Assembly: GCA_013399895.1 (NCBI GenBank)
Contig: VXBA01003286.1
Span: forward strand, 125,992-189,991
Length of the DNA stretch: 64,000 bases
Reading direction: 5' to 3'
From: Serilophus lunatus
Taxonomy: Eukaryota > Chordata > Aves > Passeriformes > Eurylaimidae
Part shown: in pieces, positions 1 through 11,770 of the stretch
Position numbering within the stretch: the first letter of the stretch is position 1
How the letters are laid out: every line of letters starts with the position of its first letter
Made by a program: the position numbers and the translations under genes
The notes under the pieces: model-generated
Seen by the model: only the letters and a program-made list of their open reading frames with translations
Database searches by the model: none
What the model was told of the DNA's origin: nothing

Positions 1-1990
1 CACTGAGCTGACAGGCTCAGCATGACAACTGCACATCTTCTGAAGGAGCGACATCTCTGGCCTCTCTGCACTACATGTCACGGCATGGTGTGGGCAGACC
101 TTAACTCATTCTGTAAATCATACTGTATCCTGGAAGACATCTTTTCTTACTTTTTTTTTCTCCCTCTGAAAAATGCTCCAGGCAATAACTTCACATCTAC
201 AACACTCTGCTGCTCTTTAGGATTTAGGAAAAGCAGCAAAGGCATGGAAGGGATACATTTTTTGTCCTCCTTCAGTTCATTTGAGCTCTGAGGGAAACAC
301 CTAATGATGTGTTTACAGCATGCTGTTCTCGAAGCACTACCTATTAAAATACTAATAACCTGTTCATCTCAGTCCCATGATGAAGCAGGTGATTTCATGT
401 TTCTACTATGTTAAGAAAAAGAAGTACTTAGAAGGAAGGGCCAATTTTCAGAGCTGAACGCAAAAAGCCCATCGTCATGCTCTACAATTAGAAGAAGATA
501 TCCCACATCAATCAAGATATAACATCTAGTTTTAAGGCAGTAAGGGCAGAAGTGCACACCAAACAAGACACTTAGTCTGCACTTGTGTAGGTTTCTCTCT
601 GGCTGTATGGCAGACAGTTTCAGACTACATGTAACTTACAGGTCAAGTCTGTCACATTCAAAAGCAGCTACCATTTTCTTTTCAAGTGGCAGTGCTGCTG
701 CTTACCTGGCATATGAGAGGCAAGTTAATTGCCTTTTCTCTCAGGGAATTCCTACACACTGCTGTTGCTCTGGACCTGGTATAACAACAAGGAGTAGAGG
801 CTGCCCTTCTAGCTGAAGCTGGTTCTCTCTAAAAAAAAAAGTAAATAAAAATCCTATAATTATGCCACTTTGGGTTAGAAAACAAATGTATGCTTGTAAG
901 TAAAGTACTCAGCTAGAAGAAGTCATGTTTATAATTTGTTAATGTCATGTTTAAGCAGCCAGGACTATTGTGCCTCAAAAACGGAGTCCCTAGGCAAGGG
1001 ACTCATGGCAAATATCAGGATACAGTTATGTTTGTGTAACACACCTTCTGGCGCAGCGAGTCCAGATTTAGGCTCTGTGATAAGGCAGCTGGAGCTCAGC
1101 TTTGTTGTGCCATTCTGTATTTTTGGTTTTAACCCTTAATGCCTGCTACAAATAGGATGGTAAACCCTCTATAGGAATTATGTAGCTATGCCACATTCTC
1201 ATTTTGCAGCCTCATAGCCAGTAACTCATTGTCCAAGATGCTTTCCCAGTCTGTGGGCAGATCTTAACTCTGCTTTATTTGAAGGAGATGTAAGCACATT
1301 CTCCTATGTTGGGTGCTAGTTAGCTGCTAATTAACTGGATGTGCATTATTCTCAATTTTTTTATGTTGTAACTCTTCCAAACCTAAGGAATATTTAGTTC
1401 ACCATTGGATCTGAGAAAAAGGATACAGAGAATGATTCAGTAATTTAATGTCTGAGAGAGAAAAGACCTGAATTTCCATCTGCCTCACTTAAGTATTTTA
1501 TAGGCTATATATAGACTTCAGCTCTTTCCAGAAGGGTTGGATGAGAGGCAAAAATACAGCAAGCTAGATTTGATCTGACAAAAAAGATGTGGTGAACAGA
1601 CTCAACAGAGTACCCAGCAGAGGCAAAGGGACCTGACACAAAATGGAGAAAGGGGACAATATAGGCATGGTATTTAAAAGGGGAAAAGCGTAGAGGTGCA
1701 GCCTTGGTCCCAGAAGATCAGCTTGAGTTGCGTCTTCTGCAGGTGCTTTGTGTCCAACTCACAGAGCAGCCTTAGGATGCAGCTCTGCCTTCCTCAGAGC
1801 ATCTCACCACCTCAGTGGGAGTGGAAAAGCCCCAGTCTCCTCATTGTAGGGTCTCTGCCGCCCATAAAGCTTTATTTCAGGCAGAAGCACCTACTCTTGG
1901 AGAAAGTTCACAGGGCAACTTAAGGCTATGGCGGTATCTGCTGTGAGGGCCTTTTTTTCCTCCCCAGCAGTGGCCTGAAGGAGGAGACAC
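1..1990. other. Upstream intergenic sequence, no gene recognised
   Basis: This stretch lies 5' of the SMAP1 CpG island. Its reading frames are all under 90 codons, share no motif I recognise and have no convincing splice context. It is AT-rich with short poly-T and poly-A runs and has a chance AATAAA near 844. From memory of the human locus, the gene upstream of SMAP1 is SDHAF4, on the same strand, but nothing here resembles it. No clear CR1 or LTR was seen. Confidence 0.6.
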
Positions 1991-2103
1991 CTGCCCCAGG
2001 GACACGGGGTGCCCCGATCCCACAGATCCCTTGGCTGCGCGTCCGGAGATATCTCCTGCCCGTGGGTTTCCACCCGGACAGGTGCGGACCGCAGCACACC
2101 CCA

Positions 2104-2155
2104 CGGACAGTCCCGAAGGACACTCCCGACGGACATTCCCGACGGACCCCTCCGG
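2104..2155. repeat. 13-bp minisatellite, four units, in the promoter
   Basis: Four consecutive 13-bp units begin at 2104, 2117, 2130 and 2143. The first three follow the pattern [C/A]GGACANTCCCGA with one or two differences. The fourth has diverged to CGGACCCCTCCGG. The array sits about 520 bp upstream of the SMAP1 ATG and just 5' of the GC boxes, so it may be in or near the core promoter. Confidence 0.85.
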
Positions 2156-2163
2156 GCCGGGCC

Positions 2164-2177
2164 GGGGCGGGGCGGGG
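2164..2177. promoter_or_regulatory. Overlapping GC boxes (Sp/KLF-type sites)
   Basis: Two overlapping copies of GGGGCGGGG occupy 2164-2172 and 2169-2177 and are followed by a third partial GGGGCGG. This is the classical Sp1/KLF binding motif and sits inside the SMAP1 CpG island. Function is inferred from motif and position only. Confidence 0.6.
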
Positions 2178-2253
2178 CGGCGCGCGCACAGGTGTGGCGG
2201 CTCGCGCCGGGCCCCGCCCCTCGGGTGGCACCGCCCCCGGCGGATGGATATGT

Positions 2254-2272
2254 CACCTGCTGTCGCCAGGTG
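2254..2272. promoter_or_regulatory. Inverted CACCTG/CAGGTG E-box pair
   Basis: CACCTG at 2254-2259 and CAGGTG at 2267-2272 form a perfect inverted pair with a 7-bp spacer. E2-boxes of this sequence are bound by ZEB and SNAIL zinc-finger repressors and by some bHLH factors, and ZEB proteins favour paired sites. Whether this pair is used is unknown. Confidence 0.4.
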
Positions 2273-2677
2273 GCCGCTGGCGCCCGGGCACCGCCCCTTC
2301 GCGCCCTTCCAAAGCCTGGGCGGGGTTTGTTGCTCCCCGGGAAGCGCCGCCAGGGCGGCACCACACCGGTGCTCCCAGGGACTATTTCGTGGGGCCGCAG
2401 CCCGCCGAAGTGGGCGTGTGTGCGCGCGCGCCCGGGGAATAGCGGGAGGGTGGCGGATGCTTCCGCGTCCGCAAGTAGTTCCGGTTGAGGAAGTCGGCGC
2501 TCGCGGCCGCCGGTTCCCGTGGCCGCGCCGGGGCAGGAGAGCCCCGGACCCGGAGCCGCACCCGCCCCCGCGCCCGGAGCCGCTGCCAGACCCGCTTCTG
2601 CGCCCGCTCCCCCTCCTGCGCCCGCTCCCGTCCCGCTTCTCCTCCCTCCGCGCTCCCGTCCCCGCTCCGGCCCCGCC

Positions 2678-2795
2678 ATGGCCACCCGCTCCTGCCGGGA
2701 GAAGGCGCAGAAGCAGAACGAGCAGCACCAGGCCATCCTGGCCAAGCTGCTGCGGGAGGAGGACAACAAGTACTGCGCGGACTGCGAGGCCAAGG
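2678..2795 (+). CDS. SMAP1: SMAP1 coding exon 1 (residues 1-39 and first base of codon 40)
   Basis: Small ArfGAP 1 stimulates GTP hydrolysis on Arf GTPases, chiefly Arf6, and acts in clathrin-dependent endocytosis at the plasma membrane. The exon opens at an ATG in a strong context (GCCATGG). The N-terminus MATRSCREKAQK is the one I recall for SMAP1 and differs from that of SMAP2. The segment ends YCADCEAK, which supplies the first zinc-finger cysteines of the ArfGAP domain, C33 and C36. The donor is G/GTACG at 2795/2796, leaving phase 1. The start is the only ATG in this frame with SMAP1 similarity, and upstream sequence is C-rich leader. This is a partial gene in the window because later exons lie beyond 64000. 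Confidence 0.96.
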
Positions 2796-2865
2796 GTACG
2801 CGGGGCGGCGGGGCGGCGGGGCCGGGGGGGCCGCGCCACGCCCGCGGCAGCGGCGGGGGGGGGCG

Positions 2866-2878
2866 NNNNNNNNNNNNN
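2866..2878. other. Assembly gap (13 Ns)
   Basis: Thirteen undetermined bases sit in a run of G-rich sequence just after coding exon 1. The gap most likely reflects sequencing drop-out in the GC-rich start of intron 1, and its true length is unknown. Confidence 0.95.
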
Positions 2879-2930
2879 GGGAGCGATGGGCGGACCCCGT
2901 CCCGGCCCTGCCGGCGCTTCCCGCTCCGCC

Positions 2931-2965
2931 GGGGTGGGGTGGGATGGGCTGGGCTGGGCTGGGCT
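2931..2965 (+). repeat. Pentanucleotide (GGGNT)7 repeat with G-quadruplex potential
   Basis: Seven consecutive 5-bp units (GGGGT twice, GGGAT once, GGGCT four times) give seven GGG runs spaced by two bases on the non-template strand, 136 bp into intron 1. This satisfies the usual G3N1-7 quadruplex pattern several times over. More G-runs flank the nearby assembly gap. Confidence 0.9.
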
Positions 2966-3073
2966 GGAGCTGCCTTCTCCGCCAGGGAGGAAGCCCCGGC
3001 TGGGGCTCTGTGCGGGGACCGGCCCAGCCCTTTCCTGAAGTTTCAGGGCCCTGGGCGGTCCCTGCGCTGCCGC

Positions 3074-3103
3074 GGATCGATGGATCGATGGATCGATCGA
3101 TGG
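3074..3103. repeat. GGATCGAT short tandem repeat
   Basis: About three and a half copies of an 8-bp GGATCGAT unit, the last shortened to ATCGAT. It lies near the 3' edge of the CpG island within intron 1 and is likely length-polymorphic. Confidence 0.9.
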
Positions 3104-6100
3104 GGGCCGTGGCCCTCGGGAAGGAACTGGCCGCTCCAGGGGAAGGTGCCAGGGGAGCTGCGTGTGGAGTGTCCAGTACAGTGTGCTCTGCGATGCTGAC
3201 TCAGTCCGAGCGCCAGCCCCTGTGAATCTGGATGTCCGTGTGACATTAAGTGTGTCACAGAGGTAGCTTTGGCGGTGGTTGCAATTTTAGAGATTATATC
3301 GCTGTCAAATCTTAAATTGCTTTAGTCTAGTGAGATTTCCTTCCTGCACAGAAGGGGATATGTGTTTGTATTTACCTTCTATTCTGTGGCTTTGAAATGA
3401 AAAAATGTAGCACATCCCTCTTTCATCTAAAGTCAATTCAGTAGGATCTGCCCCTAAACAAGGTGACTGCACTGTAAGTTATCAAGTTCCTGAACAACAA
3501 CCAGGGGGTCACACTGTCTGATTAGGGCCCGAACTGCCCTGTTCAGTCCTCCACATCAAGTGCAGGTGAAGTGCAGAGGGCTTCATTTGAGCAACCAGCA
3601 ATGGTTCTTTATTTGTAAATTCTCTTTCCAAGTCTGTGTGCTTTTATTTACCATGGGTGTAAGTCATACAGTGCCTTGCCCTATGAGAAAGAAGACAGTA
3701 TTTTCCTTGGCTATAACTCTTAAAATGATATGGTAGGGATTTCACCATTCTCTAGCACAGCTCTTCTTGCCCCCAACTTCTGTAACCAGTTAAAAAATTA
3801 ACTGTCACTGGTGGCTTTCTGGAACAAGCATGTGTTTGTTTTGTGAGTTACTGGCATTCCAGATTTCCATGTTGAATGCTGCTCTGAGTTACCTGCTGAT
3901 GGAATTCTATGTTGAGCCGTCTTGCTCAAGATCAGAACCTGGAATTCTCTGATGACTTTCTGTGCTGTCTTCCAAGTTTCCTCTTTCTAACCACCAGCTG
4001 GTCAAAGAATTGTTTATAAGTCTCTGTAGTCCTTGGTGTCTTTTGCCCTTTCAGTTCAACAATGCAGACACTTTCAACTTCCTCCTCCTTTTATTTGTAT
4101 TAATGAGTATTTTTATTCACGGTTCTTTGGGGCCTTCTCTTGTAAGGTCAGACTTTGATGTATCTTGAATTTGGTCCTTTTCAGATTCTGGAAGACCAGC
4201 CAATCTCTTTACCCAGCTGTCTTCTGCTAATACCTGTTAATTCACTTACCATCTTTCTGGTAAACTGTTTTGCTTGGGTACCTTCCTAAAATCTGATGGC
4301 AATTCTGAAAGCGTCTTGCTTTTCCCTTTTGCTCAACCACATTTCCCCTTTGCTCTCTCTCTTTATCATTGTTTGGCTCGTTTTCACCCTGTCCCCCAGG
4401 AAAGCTGGCTCGAAAATACTGGGTGATGCAATGGGAGGGAATTGTGGGGTTTTAAACTTGAAGGGAGGATGAGAATAAATTAAAGTTGTACTTTCTTCAT
4501 TCTGTTCTAGCAATTCTTGGTTTCCCTTGTGTCATACTACCTTTATAGTGCTATATTTAAGTATGGGTTTTTATAGTTGGAGGGCAGAGTGTGGAATGAT
4601 AAACCTGCTTGAGTTGCAGCTGTTCTAGAGGTGCTTGGCTAAGAGATATCACATATGTACAGTCCGTGTAGACCTTTTCCCTTAAGTTAATGAAGTTTCC
4701 TTCTGGGACGGAGAGTTGTGTCAACAAGCTGAGATACTTCCACTGTATCCTGAAGTCTGGATTTCTGTACTTCCAGAAGACAGAGTTCAGAAAAAACCTC
4801 GTGATCAATTGTTTAGCTGAAGATCAAGCTTGTCATGAGCATTTAGTGCCTCTGTTGAACTCTCCCTTGTTATATCAGTCTTTGTTGAAACTTCTTGTTA
4901 ACCAAATAAGTGAAAAAGCTGCAGCCAGCTGTTTTTCCCTCATATGCTTCACTCTTAATCCCTGGTGTGTGCGTGCTGATGACTTGCTGCAGTCTGGCAA
5001 AGCTGTGGTTGTGGTAGTTCTGGAATGCAGCGCTGTGTGAGGCGGCAGCAGCAGCACCAGTTAACGCGGCTCTGTCAGCTGTCTGTGTGACTGTGCCCGC
5101 ACTGGGACGGCTCTCCTGCACCTCTTGCAACACCAACAGCACCCCTTTCATCTCTGGTCATGTTTGTCATTAGGCTGGAGTTCCCTATTGCTGCTTCCCC
5201 TAGGGAGTCTCTCCATGCTGGATCCTGCAGGCATGGACACGAAACCATTCATGACAAAATATTTCAGCCTATTTTTCCTTTTGTTCGTGTAATTTACTCT
5301 TGTTTCTTTGAAGTGTTGTCTGTTTTAGTTTGTTATTTTCTTTTCTCATGTGAGCTTTGCTCCTTTGTTTGTCATTGTCCTCTCTTGCTCAGTAGTATCC
5401 CCTGAGTTCCGTTTCTTGCGTTTTCCTGTTCACCTGCTCGTGGAGTAGCTTGGGTTGGGTTAACTGAGTGGCAGTCATCGTGGGTCTTACTCTGGCATTA
5501 CTTAAAAGCATTGTTTGCAGTATGGGCTTTCAGACAGCTGTCGGTTGAGCACGGGTTCTTAACCACAGCTAAGAGATTGTCATCACTAATTCCTTGCTCT
5601 CGCCCCAGATGTTACAGGCTCTCCTAAACCCGAGGTATTATATTTACCCTGCACTTGTCCAGACAGTCACAGCCAAGGCTTGTGGAAGTTTTGCAGATTG
5701 TATTTGTGGATCTGGTTTAACTGCTATTCTTTGAGACTCTGGGAATTCTTGAGTAGCTAGATATAATTTAAAATCTTATAAATATCCTCTTGGCCCTAAA
5801 AAATGGGATGTGACATGCTAATAGGACCACTCATTACTTTCACTGTATCTGTTGTAATGCCAGTGAACTCTTCCTTGTTATCATTAAGGCGTCTCTGCTG
5901 GCTTATACTTCTGGCATCAAAGATGATCGTCAGCCCTTAGGTCATCCTGTCACTCCTGAATTGGCTCTCCTTGCTCTCAGGTTTAGGACCAAAGTCTGCA
6001 TTGCCTGTGAGGACATTTGCACCGTGCACCTTTCCTGTATTATCACTTGCTTGCTCTGTGTGAGAATTCAAAGAACTACTTCTTGGTCTTCCTCATAATA

Positions 6101-9100
6101 ATCTTACTGTCGTTAATAGTGGTCTTGCATTAAGAACAAACCAATCCTTTGGTCTCTGATCTAGGTTTTCACATGCGTGTTATGCAGATACATTAGATGG
6201 CTTTGGAAGGTGGAGAATACAGCTGAGGACACATATGTCAGAGCAGCATTAAGTAAGAATTAGGATTGCTGACTCTGGCAGCCATTTCTGAAGGTGGTTT
6301 TTATTCTGTATTTGTCTTTTGCTTGTTAAAATAGTTGCTACGAGCCTGTTTGTCACTGCTAGAATGTGTTGGGACCTACCTGTGGTGGGGCCATACGGTG
6401 GTTGCCGTATGTTGCCTTCACACTGTGAATCTCACAGCTGTCAGAGAGTAGATGACACCTCCGTGGGGAAGAAGCCTAAAAATCAAAGGCTCTGGAACTG
6501 TTGTTGCAATCACAGACTTTTGGAAGAGTGAGGAGGTTTTGATGACATTTGACAAGGCAGTGCTTGTCTGTGTAGTGTCTGTTCTTTACATCCCTGTCTG
6601 AACAGCGTCTACGTAAGGAAGACATTTCCTGCCTTGTGTTGCACCTGCTGGGAAGGGGTTACACTACTGTTTCTGGTATTTGTAGGAATTAATAGGGCAT
6701 GTTGGCAGTAGCTTGAAATTTTGAAAGAGAGGCAAGTGAAATTCCTTTGTGATCTTTCTGTTTGTATAACTTAGGTAAAGCTGGCAGGAATTGGAAGGAT
6801 CTATGGGAAGGAAATAGATTAACAAGTCTATGGCTATATCAGGTGTGTAGACTGTGCTGAAAACTGTTGTGAAGCATGTGAAATTTTTCTTCCCTTTCAC
6901 TGTAGAGGGAGAGTAATTAATTTTCTTACTGTTTTTTTCATTGCTGATATTTGAATCCGCAAAGCAGTAACATCTCTCTTAAAGATCTGTCAAACGGAGC
7001 CAAAATAAAAATACTGTTAACATCAGTCAGGGACTCTTTGACTGCAGGGGATATAATTTGCTATTTCTGTGTAGTTCTTAGCTACCTTTGGCATACTAGA
7101 GGTCTCCTAGGCTTGTGTTGTTACTGCTGAGCAGCAAGGCTGCTGTTACTTGGATGCTGATATCAAACAATACTGAACCGAGTACTTAGAGTTTAAGTGT
7201 GTGCTGAAGCACAAAAGGATGTCTTTTTTTCTTAGAAGGCAACAAAATATTCATTAGAATCAAGAAAGCAGGCCTGTAAAGGGAAGGCAATCAGTCTTGG
7301 TCAGGTGTGACTGTCTCTGCAACTGTGGACTGATTACTGTCCCTAGGGATGTTTGAAACCAGGGGGAATGTTGTCTTGACATACCTCTTCTCTTTGTTGT
7401 ACTTGTATTTACATGCATTTGTCTCCAATGCAAATGGATTGCCTACTGAAGTCTGCTTGTAAATTCATCTCCCTGTCAGGAAGGCAATTACCTGTTGTCA
7501 ACAGCTTTACAATTTTTTTAAACTGTAACCAAGTTAAAATAACATAATTGGAGGGTTGCAGACTTTAGTATAAACAACTGTAGATGTTTTGGGGCTTCAG
7601 AAAAGGTGACTACATTTCTGTGTTGGAGGAAGTGTTCTGGTTTTATTTTACTTGGTGCCTGTTGGCGCTTTAAGCGTGTTTAAATGATCTGGTACCAGAA
7701 TCGTAGTACAGAGAGGCACATTTCAACCAGATTAAGATTGGTTTACATTGTTTATAATATTTATGAAAGTACTTTCCAGTGTTTGTATTGTACACTCATT
7801 GAATGTGTGACTGAAGACTTGGTCTTTTCTGTCTGAAGAGTGGCAGATGCAGGTTCTTAGGAGTAAGGGGAGAGACTGGACAGGAAAGATTGAGGTACCA
7901 AAATTTGTGTAGCTAAAACCAACTGTTCCAGTTTTGCCTTTAAGTAACTTAATTTTACTTCCCTCTCAACTGACAGTGGCAAACAAAGTCTCTCAGCAGT
8001 GGAGGAGCAAAAATTCTAGTTTAAGTAAATGGATAAACTAGTCACCAGGAGAAATCTGGAATACTCCTGGTGTATGTACAGCTGTTGTAACGTTGTTTTT
8101 TTTTATTTAGACAATTCTAAGTCTTGGATGAGATCTCTTCCATGTCTGGGAGACCAACTTAAATATTTGCGTGTGTTCATAGCTTTTTGTGAAGCTGCTT
8201 TTGCCGTTTCCTTGTTTGATGTCTGGTCTTTCCACCACGTTAATCTTGCCTGTACCCTGTAATGAAAGTGGGACTTGAAGTGGGACACAAAGGGAAGTTC
8301 AAACACAAAGTAGTAACTGAGGAGTGGATTTAGTGCTCTGTGGATATTCTGTGCCAGTGACCACGCTTGCAAATATCAGATGTTACTGCAGATCACTTGG
8401 ATCAAGCTGTGGCTTGTGCTCTTTGCGTGTTTCTGTGGTAAGGTTGGCACTGTGGTCAGGTTGGTAAGGACCGTGTGAGCATAACAGACTGGGATGGGAA
8501 TTGACAGATGCGACAACTGGAAGCCTCCAGCCATTCAGTGAGACTTTGCAATATCGTTCTGCAAGGATTAACAAAGGCAATCCGCTTCAATTCGGGGTGA
8601 GTCTTACTCAGATTTTGCAACTGGAGTGATCCATCTTGAACCTGTAACCATAGTAAGGAGTTGTATCAGTAGAAATTCTCGTCTGGTATGTAAACTGTTC
8701 TTTTTCTGGCCTCTTTGGGAAAGGTGGTGCCTCCAAAGATGCCAAGGCATCAGAAACTCCCTTCAGTCTCTCTTTACGCTGTATAACCAGGATTTTTTCC
8801 TGATTTCCTGCTATTAAATAAAGCTACCTCAGTGCTCTGTTTTTGTTCTTTAAGCTTTTACCTGTTGCTGACACTGATTGGATAAAACTGAAACTTAGCA
8901 ATTAGTTGCTGTTGCAGCCCTGAGAGTGATAATTGTCTTTCCCAAGCAAAGAGCTCCTAAAAGACACCTCACTTGCTGGGAGAATAGCGTGGCAGCTTTA
9001 ACTTGGAAATGAGAAAACCACTGTAACTGGAGTTGGGTGTTGCAGTGTTGGATGTCTCTAGTGGTGCCGTTAGGGAAGGGAGTTGTTCCATCTCTTGACT

Positions 9101-9229
9101 CTTATACAGCGGAAAGATAACTCTCAGGTAAGTCTGCTTAGCTTGTAGTAGAACGGGGTTAGTTGGAAAGTCTGAAGGCTTTTGACCCAAGTCCTTAGAA
9201 AGGTATTTGTGGGTGCAATCTTTATTCTT

Positions 9230-9345
9230 CAGAACTTAACTGAATTTAATTGGGTGAGACCCAAAGTGGCTTGATGTAGCTTTGAACTTAGCATTGCTTT
9301 GACATGAGGCTGGACTAAGTCCCTTTCAACCTAATAAAAATATTT
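9230..9345 (+). mobile_element. Old CR1 LINE 3'-end fragment
   Basis: The phrase GGCTGGACTAAGTCCCTTTCAACCT near 9310-9335 matches the conserved CR1 3' end as I recall it (a GGACT...GGTCCCTTCCAACCT phrase), followed by an AT-rich tail. The upstream body is too diverged to align by eye, so the 5' limit is approximate. Confidence 0.45.
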
Positions 9346-10254
9346 GTGGGATTTGGGTTTTTTTTTTATTATGTTGCAAATTTTAGATCCTGAGGTGTAT
9401 TACATAGATGCAGAAATCCTTACATGCTTAGCTTGGTGCCCTACTTTCAGAAGTCATTGCCAGTCTAAGCTGTTGCTGTTGTGTGAACCATAAAGGTGGG
9501 ACAGTTCTCGTAAAGTGATTATTAGTATTGATGAGCCCCTTCCAGAGTGCAGAACACCTCAGTTGTTTTGTTCAGGGCTGCAGGTGTCTCCTAATGGTGC
9601 CTAAGCTGTGTTTCTGCCACTCCTTTTCTGACAGGAGAAAGCTGCCCACTGCAGGATGCTGTTTATACCAACTGATCTTTGTTCCTAAATTTCCTTTTGT
9701 GGAACAGAGTGATGCTGTCTTGTGACTCTGCCCTCTGATTGGAATGCCATGAAGAAAGAGCAACTGTGCTGCAGCTTTGAGGCCTTTGTACATGATACAG
9801 AGGAAGCAATTTAGATATATCTCTGTGATAAGCAGATTTTTAGGGAGGTACCTTTTCCTTGAGAGGTGACTCCCTCTTTAATGCATGTGCCCTGTAGGAT
9901 TTGAGAGAGTCAATTATCAGGGCACTGCTCAGGAAGTAGTGGGCAGTTGATTTAGCTCAGGTATCACATTGACCTGGAGTAGCTCACTAAGGGTCATTTG
10001 AGCATGATTCAGCTTTACATTAGGAACTTGGATGCTTCATTCTTTTCTCTTGTGGCCACAACTAAATTCCCCAAGACATAATGGCTTTGCCATATGAACA
10101 GGTAAAGGTTTTGGGGGATATCTTCTTCTTGTGTTGAGGTTTTTAAAGAGCTATCCTGTGAAACCCATGACCAGTTGAATCCACGTTCACTGTCCTGTCA
10201 ATAATTCATTTTTATTCTTCCAAAATATCTAAAACCAAGTTAAGACTGGCCATG

Positions 10255-11770
10255 ATTTTTGTTGGCATTGCAGAGTGGGATAGCTCATACAACTGGAGGA
10301 CAACAAGGATAAGTACAGGTGCTTTGGAAGGCAGGCAGAGATGGTGATCAAGGGGAATTGCCTTTTGCTATGAGAGCAGTGGGGCTGCCTGAAGCTTTGC
10401 CTAGAGATGATTAATGAGCCAGTTGAGAGCTTATGGATCAGGATTAGAGTGCGATAATGTGTGTATCTGCTTCACACCAGATCAGGGAAGAAGTAGTAAT
10501 GAGGATTTCCTTGGACAACTCAAGCCTGACCTTCACAAGCCTTGGTACTCATGGGGGTCTTGAACCACCCTAATTGTGCTCTAGAGGAACAGCACAGCAG
10601 GGAGTAAGTGATCAAGGTGACTTATGGAATGCATTGATGACCACATCTCAATACAAGTGGTTGAGGACCTATTACAAACAAGGAAGGACAGTTTGAGACT
10701 GTAAAGGCTAGGAGTAGTTTTGGCTGCAGTGATCATAAAATGGAGGAGTACAGCATCTGGAGAAGAGACAGCAAAGGCAAGAGAAGGATTACAGCCGTGA
10801 TCTCCAGGAGGGAAGGCTTTGTTTTGTTCTTGGAAGGTGGATCTGATTAGAGACATCTGGGAGAGCTGGTTGACCACTTTAAGCTCTAGTGTGGTATATT
10901 CCAGTGAATAGGAAACTGCACAAAAGCAGCAGGAGTCCCGCTTAAATAAACAAGCGGCTTCTCACAAAGCTCAAGCATAAAAAGGAAGCATGTAAGAGGT
11001 GGAAGCAGAGTGGGCCAGGGGGATATGCTGCTACTCAGAGCAGAAAAGTGGACAGGTGGAAGAAATGAGCCAACGGGAGCCTTACGGAATTCAACGAGGT
11101 TAAATGCAAAGCCCTGCCCTTGCAGAGGGTGCGCTGGGGGTGCAGACAAGATGCTGCGTGTCAGAAACTGGTCACGAACCTGGAATGCACCGTTGTCACA
11201 AAGGAGGCAAATACCATCCTGGACTGAATTTCAGGAAGGGTTTGGTCACACAGTACGTGGAGGGAGGTGATCTTTCTTTCCACAGCACTGGTGTGGTGTT
11301 CTGGACTCCACAGCACAAAGAAACAGGAGCAGACTGTAGCAAAGGGGCACGAAGGTGAAGAGGTGTGTGCCTGGCAATCCGGGGGGGATGAGAGAGCTGG
11401 CATTGTTTAACCTGGAGAAGGCTGCTGAGGAGATCTTATCAATGGGTGTATAAATACTGGTGACAGAGTAAAGATGATGGAGGGAGACTTGCCTGTGATG
11501 CCCAGACATAGGACCAAAAGGCAGTGAACACAAATTGAAACACAGGAAATTTCACCGAAACATAAGAATAAACTTTTTTTTTGTTCTGGGAGACATTGAA
11601 TATGTCTACAGCAGGTTACCTGGAGAGGCTGTGGACTATCCATTCCTGGAGATACTGAGAATCTGATTGGGAACAGCCCTAAGCAACCTGCTGTATTTTC
11701 TGTGCTCTGAGTAGGATAGGGGCTTGGACTAAGCAAAACTGCTGGGACTCCTTCCTTCCATTCTCAGCTG
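10255..11770 (+). mobile_element. Internally deleted CR1 LINE (endonuclease part joined to the 3' region)
   Basis: About 10255-11030 resembles the CR1 ORF2 endonuclease and linker. One landmark is a segment reading roughly as MG-L-NHPNC near 10548-10582, the endonuclease GDFNHPD region. Another is the KHKKEA-KRWKQ linker near 10970-11012. From about 11050 onward the match jumps to the region after the reverse transcriptase core, including a block near 11395-11450 reading NLEKAAEEILSMG and the 3' end near 11720. The catalytic reverse transcriptase core is therefore missing. Frameshifts and stops occur throughout, so this is an inactive fossil lying sense to SMAP1. Confidence 0.75.

Larger units (their letters stand above)
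1990..3130 (+). promoter_or_regulatory. SMAP1: SMAP1 CpG-island promoter, 5'UTR and start of intron 1
   Basis: Base composition changes sharply near 1990 from AT-rich to very GC- and CpG-rich and returns to AT-rich near 3200. The block contains GC boxes, an ETS-like TTCCGG at about 2478-2483, a GTGTGTGCGCGCGCGC alternating purine-pyrimidine run near 2415-2430, and a long C-rich leader before the SMAP1 ATG at 2678. No TATA box is evident, as expected for a housekeeping CpG-island promoter with dispersed starts. The transcription start cannot be placed exactly. The dense reading frames on both strands here are a by-product of GC richness, not genes. Confidence 0.85.

Noticed and set aside
2262..2285. 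CTCF-like motif around CGCCAGGTGGCCGCTGG
   Set aside because: The core departs from the CTCF consensus at key positions and is better explained by the E-box.
1877..3225. Several long overlapping reading frames on both strands (up to about 335 codons) across the CpG island
   Set aside because: They overlap in many frames, are arginine/proline/glycine-rich as GC-rich DNA dictates, and some run through the N gap. Only the SMAP1 exon 1 frame has family similarity and a proper donor.
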